A stretch of 64,000 bases of DNA. Origin: Sphaerolaimus hirsutus (Eukaryota > Nematoda > Chromadorea > Monhysterida > Sphaerolaimidae). The notes under the pieces were generated by a model. It ran no database searches and had not been told where the DNA came from. It saw only the letters and a list, made by a program, of their open reading frames with translations. Position 1 is the stretch's first letter. The number at the start of each line of letters is the position of its first letter. This document shows positions 22,101 to 32,180 of this stretch, piece after piece. The stretch covers positions 20,657,785 through 20,721,784 of the forward strand of contig OZ038452.1 in the NCBI GenBank assembly GCA_964036195.1, given 5' to 3'. The translations under genes and the position numbers were made by a program.

Positions 22101-25100
22101 AAAAAAAATGGCGCCAGGCGCCAAGGGCGCCATGGCGCCATTCGGAAAGTGGGCGCCAAGCGCCAAGGGCGCCACAGAAAAAGGGCGCCAGGCGCCAAGG
22201 GCGCCATGGCGCCATTCGGAAAGTGGGCGCCAGGCGCCAGGGGCGCCACGGAAAGAGGGCGCCAAGCGCCAAGGGCGCCATGGCGCCATTTGGAAAATAG
22301 GGCGCCAGGCGCCAAGGGCGCCAGGATAAAAAAGTGCCTACAACAGCATGCGCGTGCTAAAAATGTTTCTACAGCACCATTGTACGCGCATTCACTTCTT
22401 AATTCGCGTTCTCCAGGATGTAATGAACAAAAACAAGGCTAGCAACAAAAAATTTTTGAATAAAATCCATATGACGAATTCAAACGCAATGGGAATTGTC
22501 ATTTGACAACAATCCATTCATTACAAATTGACCTTTCCAAACAATGTTTCCTAATTGCAACGATTTAAATCCGTTTATTTTTGATTTTGCAAGTTAGATG
22601 GTCCGTCATTCTTGTTTTCTGATCCGTCAGACAGATCTGATAAACCGTTGGACGAAAGATTTCCACCCACTCACACCACTCCGTCCATTTTTCTGGCGAA
22701 TTTAGATCATCCACGGATGCGTTTTTCTTTTTTTTTCGTTTACACAGCACTCACCGTGAAACCCTGCTGGCGCATTTTTGGCGCCCTTCTAAAGCAGGGC
22801 GCCAGGCGCCAAGGGCGCCACGGAAAAAGGGCGCCAAGCGCCAAGGGCGCCAGGCGCCAAGGGCGCCACAGAAAAAGGGCGCCAAGCGCCAATGGCGCCA
22901 TGGCGCGGCGCCCTTTGGCGCCCTCAAATGGCGCCAGCGCCATGGCGCCATTCCATCACTACCTGATACCCATCAATTCTATTACCTAATACCCAACAAT
23001 CTTATTACCCGATACCCGACATTTTAACCTGAAAACCCAACCCGATACCCGACCTCAATACCTGAACCGGAACCCGATACCCACTAAATTTTTGGAACCG
23101 ATACCTGACCCGAAATTTTTAGAACCCGATACCCGAACCCGAAAATTTTCAAATTCCCAACCCTACTGCGCTAGATCCTATTTGCTTGAATTGTTCCCCC
23201 TTGAATAATCCCGCCTCGAATTATCCCCTGTTAGACACATGATGAAAAAATTCCCCTTTGAATAATTCCCAAAATAAAAAATCACCCTAAATCCTCGAAT
23301 AAGACACCAGGGGAGTTATTTTTTCCTCAGACATTTTGTAGGGGGAGTTATTCAAGGGTGGGGGGAGTTATTCGAGGGGATGAATTATTTTTTGCTCAGA
23401 AAACGCGAGCGCTGCCACGACAAAACACAACAAGAGTTCAAAAGTACCCCCCAAGGGGTGTGGGCCGTTCCCAGCAGCAGTGCAGTGCAGCGCTGGGCCA
23501 ACCCGCGGCAGGGCACAGCGAGCTGTGGCTCCACGCCTTGGTCCCAAAAATCGACTAATCTCAGTGCAACCAATAGGTTGCATATCAGAGATTAAGCTGA
23601 TAAGAACAGATACTACACTTTGATCTTAGCCAAAAGGCCGAGAAGCGATACTGGGAGCCGTTTTGGGATGGTACGGAATGTTTCGTGAAACGTAAACTTT
23701 GCGGGTTCAGCACGGTTTCGTAAGACGGTGCTACATACTACATACAAGCCAATATCACAGTATGTATCCCTATACATACACAGGTGGCAATATCACAGTC
23801 TGTTACCCTACACATACGCATATGCGCTCTTAACAGTCAAACAGGTGCGATATACATACACGCGGGGCGGTGTCGCGACATTCCATGCGCACACGACACA
23901 CGCATATTTACATTTGTATGTATCAATTGATTATGTATAGTGCGCCCGCTGCTCGCGTTCCATGCACAAATGCCACTACTAAATAGAGTTTGTTAGTTAG
24001 TTGATTAATTTATTGATTGAATGAGAACTCAGTGTGTTAATAGGTTAATTGCATGAAGTCTCTTTACAGTACTATGAAATGTAAATATTTAGATAAGTGA
24101 TTAGAACAGAGGAATTTTCTAGTGATAGGGCATAACACATTCACAAATGAAGTTTCAAAAATGTAGACAAATGACAATCTGTAACAAATTTTGTAACAAG
24201 ACAGGATAATTAGTAATGTGTTGCCTTGAAAATTTGTGGATACATGTAAAATTGTCCCTACATACATTTACAATGGTGATTTTAAAATCACTCCCAGGGA
24301 ATTTTTCAGGGCAACAAAGTAGTAAATACATCGTTAGTACATGCAGCCGACAGCACACCTAGTATGGAAAACTATATAATTAAATGAATAAAATATTGTG
24401 TGAAATTTTGTAATAAATTTTTGCATGGTAAAAACAAAATATATTGATGACAAAAACTAAGTATATAATTTTGGTTCATTATTTAGCTTGTATGCTTTCA
24501 CACCTTGTCGATCAGGGTGATAATTACTGATAGTGATTTCATACTGGTTATCTGTATGGAATGGACGCATGCTTGCAACGCACAGGAATGTCACAACACC
24601 GCCCCACATGTATGTATATCGCACCTGCTTGACTGTTAAGAGTGCATATGTGTATGTGTAGGGTAACAGACTGTGATATTGCTACCTGTGTATGTATAGG
24701 GATACAGACTGTGATATTGGCTTGTATTTAATATTGGATTCAGCCGTTTCGTAATGACTGCGAAAATACACGGTGGCGCACATTTGCGACACAAAAATCT
24801 ATGATATTCATGCAGCATCCCGACCGGTGGAGGAGGTACTAGGAATGAATTAATTACCAGACAACTCTGTTAAAACCCAAAAATATGAATTTTTTATACA
24901 ATTTTTAAAAAAAATACAAAAATTCAAATTTTCACACAATTTTTATTTTTATTTTGAAATTTTCCATTTTTTTATATGTTATTGTTAAATTTTATATTTA
25001 TTTTTTTCTGGAATTTTGCCAACCCTGCTTGAGTTAACCAAGATTGAGGAGTGTCAACTACTATTGATGGAGATGAAAAATCATTCAACATTCTAAACAG

Positions 25101-27987
25101 ATTCATCAGTTTCAGAAATTTCGGTTGTCAACTAATGTGCCTAACAGAAGGCATTCCCATACCCTGAAAAATGCTCCAATAATTTCATGCAAAAGTGTTA
25201 AAACTGATGTACATTGCCCTGTAAAATGTCAATTTTTTCACTGCATGGTTTGTCGTATTTCATGACTTTTGGCACTTTACATTGGCCAACAGCGCGTTTG
25301 CGTGCAACAGCAGTTCAAAGGTACCCCCCCAGGTATCGGAACCAGTTGACATTGGGTGTTGTTGTCAACTAGTGTGTGTTGTGATAAACTCAAATGTGTT
25401 AAAAGCAGGTTCATAAGTTTTGGTTGCTATTTATGTGCTTATCAAGACTGGGATAAACACTGGCACATATCAAAACAAAAGACTAGTTGAAAAGTACCCC
25501 GCTGGGGTGTGGGCCGTTCCCAGCAGCAGTGCAGCGCTGGGCCAACCCGCGGCAGGGCACAGCGAGCTGTGGCTCCACGCCTTGGTCCCAAAAATCGACT
25601 AATCTCAGTGCAACCAATAGGTTGCATATCAGAGATTAAGCTGATAAGAACAGATACTACACTTTGATCTTAGCCAAAAGGCCGAGAAGCGATACTATAG
25701 GGGGTTTTTGGACGGTACTGGATGTTTCGTGAAACGTGAAGTTTGCGGGTTCAGCACTGTTTCGTGATGAGTGCGAAAATACCTTGGGTTAAACAAGATT
25801 GAGAAGGGAGCGCTATTTATGGAAATCAAAAATCATTCAACATGAAGGATCCAGGATTCTTGAGTAAGACCCACCCCTTGAATAACTCCCCTGTTTGAAA
25901 ACTTGACTCAATTCAATGTATGGTTGCAGTCTGTAAACTCATGTAATTCAGGTATATACCGTATTACCTCGAATTATCTCCCCCTTGAATACCCCCCCCT
26001 AAATTTCGGCTGAGGAAATAATAACCCCACCCCCTCGAAATACCCCCCCTAAAATTGAGTGTAATGTGAACGTACATGACAAAAACCGCAGTTTGTGATC
26101 TGTACAAGGCAGAACACACCTAAAAACTGATGTCTATATACAGTTTTAAATGCTTATAAACACGTATACATCCATGTAATTGCTTGTTTTTTCTACGTCT
26201 GAGTATGGGGGATTTCAGAAATTTTCTGGCGAAATAATAGACCCCCCCTCGAATAAACCCCCCTCGAATTATCCCCCCCCCTAAAATTTTGCTGGCGAAA
26301 AAATAAACCCCCTGGGGGTATTTCGAGGTAATACGGTAACTGTCCAACAACAACAAAAAGATGTGTATACAGTGCTGTGTATACAGTGTATCTGCTGTCG
26401 CTGCTGTAGGATAATATTCTTTTGTATTTTTGTAAAGTATCGTTTTCATCCAAGGGGGAAGTTATTCAAGAGGGGGAGTTTTTATTCCTCGCATCGCCAA
26501 CAGGCGGGGGAAGGGGCAGTTATTCGAGGGAGGGTCTTATTCGAGGATTTGCGGTAAGTGATTTAATCAATTTGTTGTGCCCAATTTTATCAAAAATGGC
26601 ACATTATTGTGTTAATAAAGCATATTTCATAAAATGAGTTGATACTTGACGAGTCCCTTGAATGTTGACGAAATAATAATTCCCCCTCGAATAATCCCCC
26701 CTCAAAAAAGTCTGACGAAATAATAATTCCCCAGGGGGATTATTCAAGCAAATATGGTATCCATATTTTTAAGGGAGAAGGTACAGAATTGCCACACTAG
26801 GTATATACATAGATACGCGAATAATTCCCCTGTTAGATGTGAGGAAAAACAATGCCCCCGCTGATGCCATAAAATATGAACTTAAGGCGTATGATAAATT
26901 TGTTGTGTACCATACCATTTGAATAAAATGGCTTATCATTTTGTTAATGAAGAGGTAAATGTACAGTGTACACCTCAATCTGACGAAAAAATTATCCCCC
27001 TGGGATTTCAAGTATATACGGTGCGCACATCGAGCACGACGCGAGTGGAGTCGTAGCACAAGATGTCCGTGTAGCGGTTGAGTTTGGGGTTGGCCGTCAT
27101 CGCTTTGCAATCGACGTCCTTGGGGTCCTGCGCCACGATGTTGCCGTACTCGCGCGTGATCTCGGACAGGCAGTCGGCTGCAGACATCCGTTGCACGAAT
27201 TGCTGCGTACATGTCACGTGAGTTGACATTTTGCAATGCAGGCGCACATAACGAGGCGATGCATCAGTGCACTAACAGCTAGTGAATTGGGTTTGATCGT
27301 TTCTGGAGCAGCTGGTTTGATCTGCTGCTGCGGCTGAGGCGGCGGCGGCGGCTGCACAATCAGAGACTTCGCTTGAGGCGGCGGCGTGATCATGGACTTT
27401 TGCTGCCGCTGCGGCGTCGCGGCTTTTTTGGCTTGCAGCGGCTGGGTTATCATGGATTTCTGCTGCTGCTGTGGCTGCGCAGCCACGGGCTTGGTCGGCT
27501 GCGCCGCCACGGGCATCTTGCGTTGCTCGCGCATGCGATCCAGCATTATGGCCACCGACGGCGTCCTCACGGTGCTGGTCGCCGCTGTGAACAGAACAAC
27601 ATTGGGTATGTTGGTTGTCTCACACGCTGTGCGACCCAAGTGCGGACGCGTGCAACACGGACCGTTGTCAGGGGCTCCCTCCTTGGCGGGCGGCGCGGTG
27701 GGCACCTGCCATCCCACCGCTCGTTTGCCGCCCTGCGATGTGGTCGTTGTGTTCTGCATGCGGCCCCGCCTGTAGGGCTCGTAGTTGTCGGGGTAATTTT
27801 GAACGGTGCGAAAATAGCGTCGGTGTGTGTCATGGCGCTGTGTTCGTTGAATTATAGGTCCATTTTGGGTTGTAAATGTGGTCAAAGTGATGTGGTGCTT
27901 GGTGATATTCGTTTTTTTCTGCTGTGCATGCGTTGTCGGTGTCATAAATGTTATGCTGAGATGCGCGCTTTTTACTATTGGATGCAA
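19167..27987 (-). CDS. Classical protein tyrosine phosphatase with Gln/Pro-rich N-terminus
   Basis: Six minus-strand exons: 27987-27277, 27202-27029, 20947-20711, 20639-20478, 20076-19828, 19298-19167. They join in frame to 554 residues with stop at 19167-19169. Residues 1-237 are low complexity ([26 protein letters not shown]). The catalytic domain occupies about 240-540: the phosphotyrosine loop ([15 protein letters not shown]), [12 protein letters not shown], the WPD loop ([10 protein letters not shown], Asp412), the P-loop [11 protein letters not shown] (Cys458, Arg464) and the C-terminal [16 protein letters not shown]. All catalytic residues are present, so it should dephosphorylate tyrosine. 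There is no transmembrane segment, so it is probably cytosolic. The exact start is unsure: Met77 (27759) is an alternative, since the first 76 residues look less coding. The exon 2 donor (GAT|GTGCGC) is weak. The 6-kb intron 2 holds U2 genes and many repeats. Confidence 0.85.
20132..20457. mobile_element. CCGTATTTCC-family element in phosphatase intron 4
   Basis: It is bounded by TA on both sides, with ends CCGTATACCTATTTC and AATACAG. The arms contain GAAATACCCCCAGG and its inverse. Removing it with one TA leaves an intron of 73 bp. Confidence 0.75.
20985..23165. mobile_element. hAT-like CCCGATACCCGA element carrying a nested GGCGCC element
   Basis: It is flanked by the perfect 8-bp duplication CTGCGCTA (20977-20984 and 23166-23173). 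The ends are TAGGGTTGGGAACCCGAC and AAATTCCCAACCCTA. The arms iterate CCCGATACCCGACC, and the core (about 21170-22070) is unique, AT-rich and non-coding. A related element with a similar core is at 36201-37215. It begins only 38 bp from phosphatase exon 3. Confidence 0.92.
22083..22961. mobile_element. hAT-like GGCGCC element nested in the CCCGATACCCGA element
   Basis: It is flanked by the perfect 8-bp duplication CCTGATAC (22075-22082 and 22962-22969), a unit of the host repeat. The ends are TAGTGATGGAAAAGCGCC and GGCGCCATTCCATCACTA. The arms are dense GGCGCCAAGGGCGCCATGGC, self-complementary at each step. The 430-bp core (22330-22770) is ordinary AT-rich DNA. Confidence 0.93.
23455..23649 (-). 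ncRNA. U2 spliceosomal snRNA (copy 1)
   Basis: The 5' end reads ATCGCTTCTCGGCCTTTTGG. It then contains the branch-point-recognition region (GTGTAGTATCTGTTCTTATC), stem IIa, a canonical Sm site (GATTTTTGGG), and 3' stems III and IV ending GCTGGGAACGGCCCACACC. U2 pairs with the intron branch point. It lies on the same strand inside the intron 2 of the phosphatase. A short duplication (TGCACTGCAC) in stem IV distinguishes this copy. Upstream lies a TTTCACGAAACAT-type block, the likely proximal element. Confidence 0.95.
23725..24742. mobile_element. 1-kb element with about 150-bp inverted repeats in the upstream region of U2 copy 1
   Basis: Sequence from 23746 (CAAGCCAATATCACAG) to about 23885 is repeated inverted at about 24590-24724 (CTGTGATATTGGCTTG). 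The arms include CCCTACACATACGCATATGC and GCGATATACATACACG. Flanks show TTCAGCACGGTTTCGTAA on the left and TTCAGCCGTTTCGTAA on the right, compatible with a long, imperfect target duplication. No convincing coding frame is present in the 700-bp core. Confidence 0.7.
25504..25693 (-). ncRNA. U2 spliceosomal snRNA (copy 2)
   Basis: Same 5' end, branch-site region and Sm site (GATTTTTGGG) as the other copies, ending GGAACGGCCCACACCCC. The 5' flank retains the full conserved block: TTTCACGAAACAT-like sequence, CCCGCAAAC and CTCATCACGAAACAG. It sits 1.85 kb upstream of copy 1 on the same strand, in the phosphatase intron. Confidence 0.95.
25694..25790 (-). promoter_or_regulatory. U2 snRNA promoter block (copy 2)
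   Basis: About 95 bp upstream of the RNA start are conserved among the U2 copies, in order from the distal side: GTATTTTCGCACTCATCACG, AAACAGTGCTGAACCCGC, ACTTCACGTTTCACGAAACA and a CAGTACCGTCC box about 20-30 bp from the start. Conservation over this stretch against diverged surroundings marks it as the proximal promoter of an snRNA-type pol II gene. Which part is the formal PSE is inference. Confidence 0.65.
25959..26336. mobile_element. CCGTATTACCTCGAATTATCCCC element
   Basis: It is bounded by TA on both sides, with ends CCGTATTACCTCG and CGAGGTAATACGG. The core contains TGTGATCTGTACAAGGCAGA and AGAACACACC, shared with 63514-63943. Remains of similar CCCCCTCGAATAA-type elements continue at 26440-26560, 26640-26760 and 26820-27022, filling the intron up to the exon 2 donor. 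Confidence 0.8.
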
Positions 27988-28182
27988 TTAAAGCGTAAGT
28001 TTTCCGGGGTTTTGCCAAAAAAAATTTGCCTGACTAATTCTTCACTCAACCTACAGTAGCGCGCATGAGATCTCTCGAAAGGCGGAGTGAACAGAGAATT
28101 TGCCAAAAAGAAAAATTTGCGACTATTCACGGATTTGCGGTTGTCTAAATTTTTGTGGCGTTTTTCGGCTAGACTTTACAGG
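27988..28182. promoter_or_regulatory. Bidirectional promoter between the phosphatase and RBM22
   Basis: Fewer than 200 bp separate the divergent coding starts, so both transcripts must be driven from here. The stretch has no TATA box that I trust. If the phosphatase starts at Met77, the promoter region widens to about 420 bp. Confidence 0.5.
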
Positions 28183-31100
28183 ATGTCTATGTCAAAGTCG
28201 TCATACAGTCAGTACAATCGAGTGACATGGGAGGATGCGGTGAGTTTTTTTTCAAATTTGTCTTTTGACTTTGGCACTCTTCCAATTCACACACTTATTC
28301 ACGATTCACGTATAACTGTCTTTCAGGAATTTCCGATATTGTGCCAGACCTGCCTCGGGGATAACCCTTATTTGCGCATGGTTGGTGTTTTTGATTTCGT
28401 GGTATAAGGTTGCTGTGAATGTAAAAATAAGTTTTCTGTCGTTTTCAGATGAAAGATAAATTCGGAAAGGAGTGCAATATCTGCAAGCGACCGTTCACGA
28501 ACTTTAGATGGTGTCCGGGAAAAGGAATGAGATACAAGAGTGTAGAAGTGTGTCAGACATGCGCCAAAATTAAAAATATCTGCCAGACATGTCTGCTCGA
28601 CCTGGAATACGGTGGGTTGAATTTGGCTTCCTACACGCAATTATACGCTGGAAGTTTTGGTGAAAATTTGAGATAAGAAAACACAATCATGTTATAGGAC
28701 AGTGCTTGAAAAAGAGATGAAAGTTCAGAGAGTTCATGAAAATAATCGTAAGATCGCAGCCAGCACTACGGTTCAAATGGGATTGACCTTTCGGGATCGG
28801 GATTGGTTTTTTGAGATTTCGGGATCGGGATTGGCCGGGATTGGGGTCACGGGATCGGGATCGGGATTGGCATTTTTTCGGGAGCGGGATTGGGGTCTTC
28901 GGATAGAGATTTTGGCCAATGTTTTGGCATCCACAGTTGTTCATAAAGGTCTAAAACACTGTTGGATGCCAGAAACGTGGCATAAAATGAACGCTGGGGG
29001 TTTGCGTTCACATTTTTGCATGCAAAAACATCGTTTTTTCACTCTTGATAATTTTCACTCATTCAATCAAAAACTTTCAATCAAACTGGGATAATCAAAA
29101 AATATCAACATGGGTTCAAACGTAGTCGAAACATTGACCCAATAAACACACACTCTCAATCCAGGTCTACCAGTGCAAGTGCGCGACCACGCGCTCCAAC
29201 TCAAGGACGACATACCGAAACAGGGCGCCAACCGCGACTACTACGTGCAGAACATGGAGCGGGAATCGGCCATCGGCGACGGCGCGTCGCCCGTCGGCGC
29301 CGTCGGCAAGGCGCTCGAGGTGCAGTCCGGCAAGCAGGAGATGCTCGCCAAGCTCGCCAGGCCCGGGCCCTTTTATAGGAGGAATTTGCCCCATTTGTGC
29401 AGCTTCTTTATCAAGGGAGAGTGTAAGAGGGGTGAGGAGTGTCCGTACAGGTGGGCAGGCGTTTTCTCATTGATTTTTGCATTTATCAGTCCTGTTATAT
29501 TTTTACCCGAGCACTATGGCGCACGGTGAACTGAAATTTTGCGTTGCCTAGTCTATAGTCGAATTTTTGTCTATCCATAACTACAAATGCGGAAATGGTA
29601 AGTGTACTGAACACTACGCGGTAACAAAAAAGGCTGCCGTGACGCGAATCACGCGGCCGATTACAAATTCTTGTAAAATTTTCCGCAATAGGTGTCCTCT
29701 ATTTTTCAAAAATCACGGTTTTTCAAAATGCCATTCCCCGATACGTTCATATTTATAAACAAAATTTTCTGTGTACGGTGAATGAATGGGTAGTGACTGG
29801 TAAAGTAGAGGGAAAAGGGAAAAGAATAGCTGAAAAAATAGGTGAAAATGACAAAAATATTCCCCATGACGGAGGCGACAAAATTAACTGATTCTCGTGC
29901 GCCAAATTGTTGGAAATAGATGACCTGATCTCTAACTTCTCACTTCTCGCAGACACGAAAAGCCCACCGACCCCGACGACCCTCTATCAGAGCAGAACAT
30001 GCGCGACCGCTACTACGGCGCCAACGACCCCGTGGCCGAGAAGATGCTCAACCGGTTCAAGGCCATGCCCACGCTCAGACCCCCCGAGGACAAGCACGTC
30101 ACCACGTTGTACTGCGGCAATTTGGGCGAGGAGGGCTTGGTGACCGAGTCGGACCTGCGCAACTACTTCTACCAGTTTGGAGAGATTCGAAATATTCACG
30201 TGGTTGGCAACAAGGGCATCGCTTTTGTCGAGTTCACGTCGCGTGATGGCGCGGAGATGGCGGCCAACAAGGCTTATAACAAGCTGACTTTGAAAAGCGA
30301 GTTTTTTTGTTTCGGTACTTTTATTTGATTTGGCCGAAATTGTGTACGAGCACAAGCACATGAGCACACTTTTAAGCCATTTTGGAAAAAATCTAATTTA
30401 TATAAAAAATTAAATGCGCTTCAGTCAGTAAAAATTGTCACTTCAGACACACTTCAGAGGAAGCTTAAACACCAAAACTGTTACGAAAGCAAAGTATGAA
30501 AACAACATCTAATGTTTCTCTATGAAATCATGCTCTTGCGCATAATTTTTCTACTTGATGTATCAGAATCAGTAGTGAAACTTTTTGTTGTCATTATAAA
30601 CGGGTTGGGCGTTTTGCGTTGTTTTTGTTAAAAAATGTGAAAAACAACGACAAGTGTGTAACGGTGTCGGTTTCAACAATTTTGCTTCCATTTGCTTACG
30701 TTAATGGCATTTCAGATCGCCGCATCACCATCCGCTGGGGCCGCCCGCAAGCGTCGCGCAACGCGGCACAGCCGGAAAATCGTAATTTGCCACCGGTACC
30801 GGGACTGCCGCCGCCCATGGACTTTTTCAACCTGGGTTCGAATAGCGGCGACGCGTCGACCAGCGGCGGTAGCTTGCTGCCGCCCGGCCCCATGCCCACC
30901 ATGGGCAGTGCGGTGCTGCCTTCGGGGTGGATTGTGGGCACGAAGAGACAGGATGCTTCTGGTTACTTGTGTTCAATTTTCACGCGTTGAATTGTCTGCG
31001 GCTAGTCCACTCGGAATCTGATTTTTTAATTGAAAAATGTCCAAAATCACATGTTTTGTCAAGTGTCAGGTAAAGTACAAAATGCCCTGCGAATTAAAGT

Positions 31101-31838
31101 ACAAAATGCCCTGCGTAAAGTACAAAATGCCCTGCGTACAAAATGCCCTCGTCGTTGAACTAAGTATTTACTCGCATGAGATAATTGAGATTTCTCTGCA
31201 ATCAACAAGGTTCAAACCCACCGGACAGTGGACACCCTGGCCAGATGTGTACAATTACAACTGCCACAATTCAACCCTCTCTCCCAGCCGGTAGCTCTAG
31301 CAGCGCGGTAGCAAGCAAAAAGTCGCGCCAAGACGACAGCGTGCCGACGATGCCGTTCGCGGCGCCGCGCGCCATGCCGCCCATGCCGCCGCCGGCGAAT
31401 TACCCGCCCGCTGGCGTGGCCATCCCGCCGCCCGGCCAGCTGAGCGCCAGCCGCATCAGTGCCAAGGAGATGGAGGCTAAGGCTGCTAGATTGGTGGGTT
31501 TTTGGTACTGGTTGAACAAACAAACAGTAAACAAAAAGTTTTTAAATTTCATATTGCAAGGAAAAAGTTACATTTTTGTGCCTACAATACTTCAGTGCCT
31601 TTTCTTACAAATACATAACTTTTTCATCATTGAAATATGAAGCTGAAAAAGTTGTTGTCGTCAATTTTTCACTGTAAACACCGCCTGAAATTTGTAAATT
31701 TATTCTAATAAACTGGCGAATATTTATGTAAGTGTTATAAAAAGTGTCACACTTTTGTTTCCTGTGCAGTCGGCGGCGGGCATCCACTATCCCAGCCAAG
31801 ACCCGCAGCACCTTGGAGCCAAGGATCTCGTTGATTGA
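28183..31838 (+). CDS. RBM22: RBM22 pre-mRNA splicing factor (Ecm2/Slt11 family)
   Basis: Eight exons: 28183-28239, 28327-28380, 28449-28611, 29165-29450, 29953-30296, 30716-30926, 31295-31493, 31770-31838; 460 residues in frame. The protein aligns along its length with animal RBM22: N-terminal zinc-binding CxxC pairs ([37 protein letters not shown]), a CCCH finger at 170-188 ([19 protein letters not shown]), an RRM at about 237-312 ([15 protein letters not shown]), a Pro-rich region and the conserved end [12 protein letters not shown]22 binds U6 snRNA and the intron in the activated spliceosome, so its partner RNA class includes the U2 genes either side. The exon 5 donor appears to be GC rather than GT (AAAA|GCGAGT). 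Exon 6-7 junction was chosen for frame and similarity. Confidence 0.95.
28768..29113. repeat. Decayed GGGATCCCGATCCC element (copy 2) in RBM22 intron 3
   Basis: It starts with GGTTCAAATGGGATTGACC and continues as GGGATCGGGATTGG repeats. The core is the inverse of the core at 7480-7610 (shared words: CAACAGTGTTTTAGACCTTT and TGCATGCAAAAAC, read on opposite strands). The right end is degenerate and no duplication can be read. Confidence 0.75.
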
Positions 31839-32018
31839 CTAATGAAACAACTTCGACTGTTGCTTTGATTGTTGCTTTGGTAAGCTTATTTGTCTACAGA
31901 ACAGATTCCACTTGATGCGGCTGTATTTTTGTGGTATTATTTGATCGTATAGTACTGATAATTTTTTTATTGTGATGCTATTTTATGCTCTTCACTGATG
32001 CACTGAAACAAATTTTCA

Positions 32019-32024
32019 AATAAA
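32019..32024 (+). terminator. Poly(A) signal of RBM22
   Basis: AATAAA about 180 bp after the stop codon, followed by TTTTGG and a T-rich stretch. The Artemis-type start codon is only about 155 bp further on, so its promoter must be compact or overlap this 3' end. Confidence 0.6.
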
Positions 32025-32180
32025 CTTTTGGTATTTGTATTCCATGTTGCCTTCAAAATTAATTCAATTTCAAAAATGTTGCTTTCGTGCAATAGGACAT
32101 CTGCCACTACATAACATCTAGTTACGTGCGAAATATTGCGTCATCAAAGTGCGAAACAATGATTTCGTAATCAACCAGCA

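Noticed and set aside
22030..22442. Long overlapping open frames in all six directions (e.g. repeated [15 protein letters not shown] peptides)
   Set aside because: They are translations of the GGCGCC simple repeat, with no start context, splice sites or domain.
27373..28059. 228-residue plus-strand open frame opposite phosphatase exon 1
   Set aside because: It is antisense to the Gln/Pro-rich coding exon, whose composition leaves few stops on the opposite strand.
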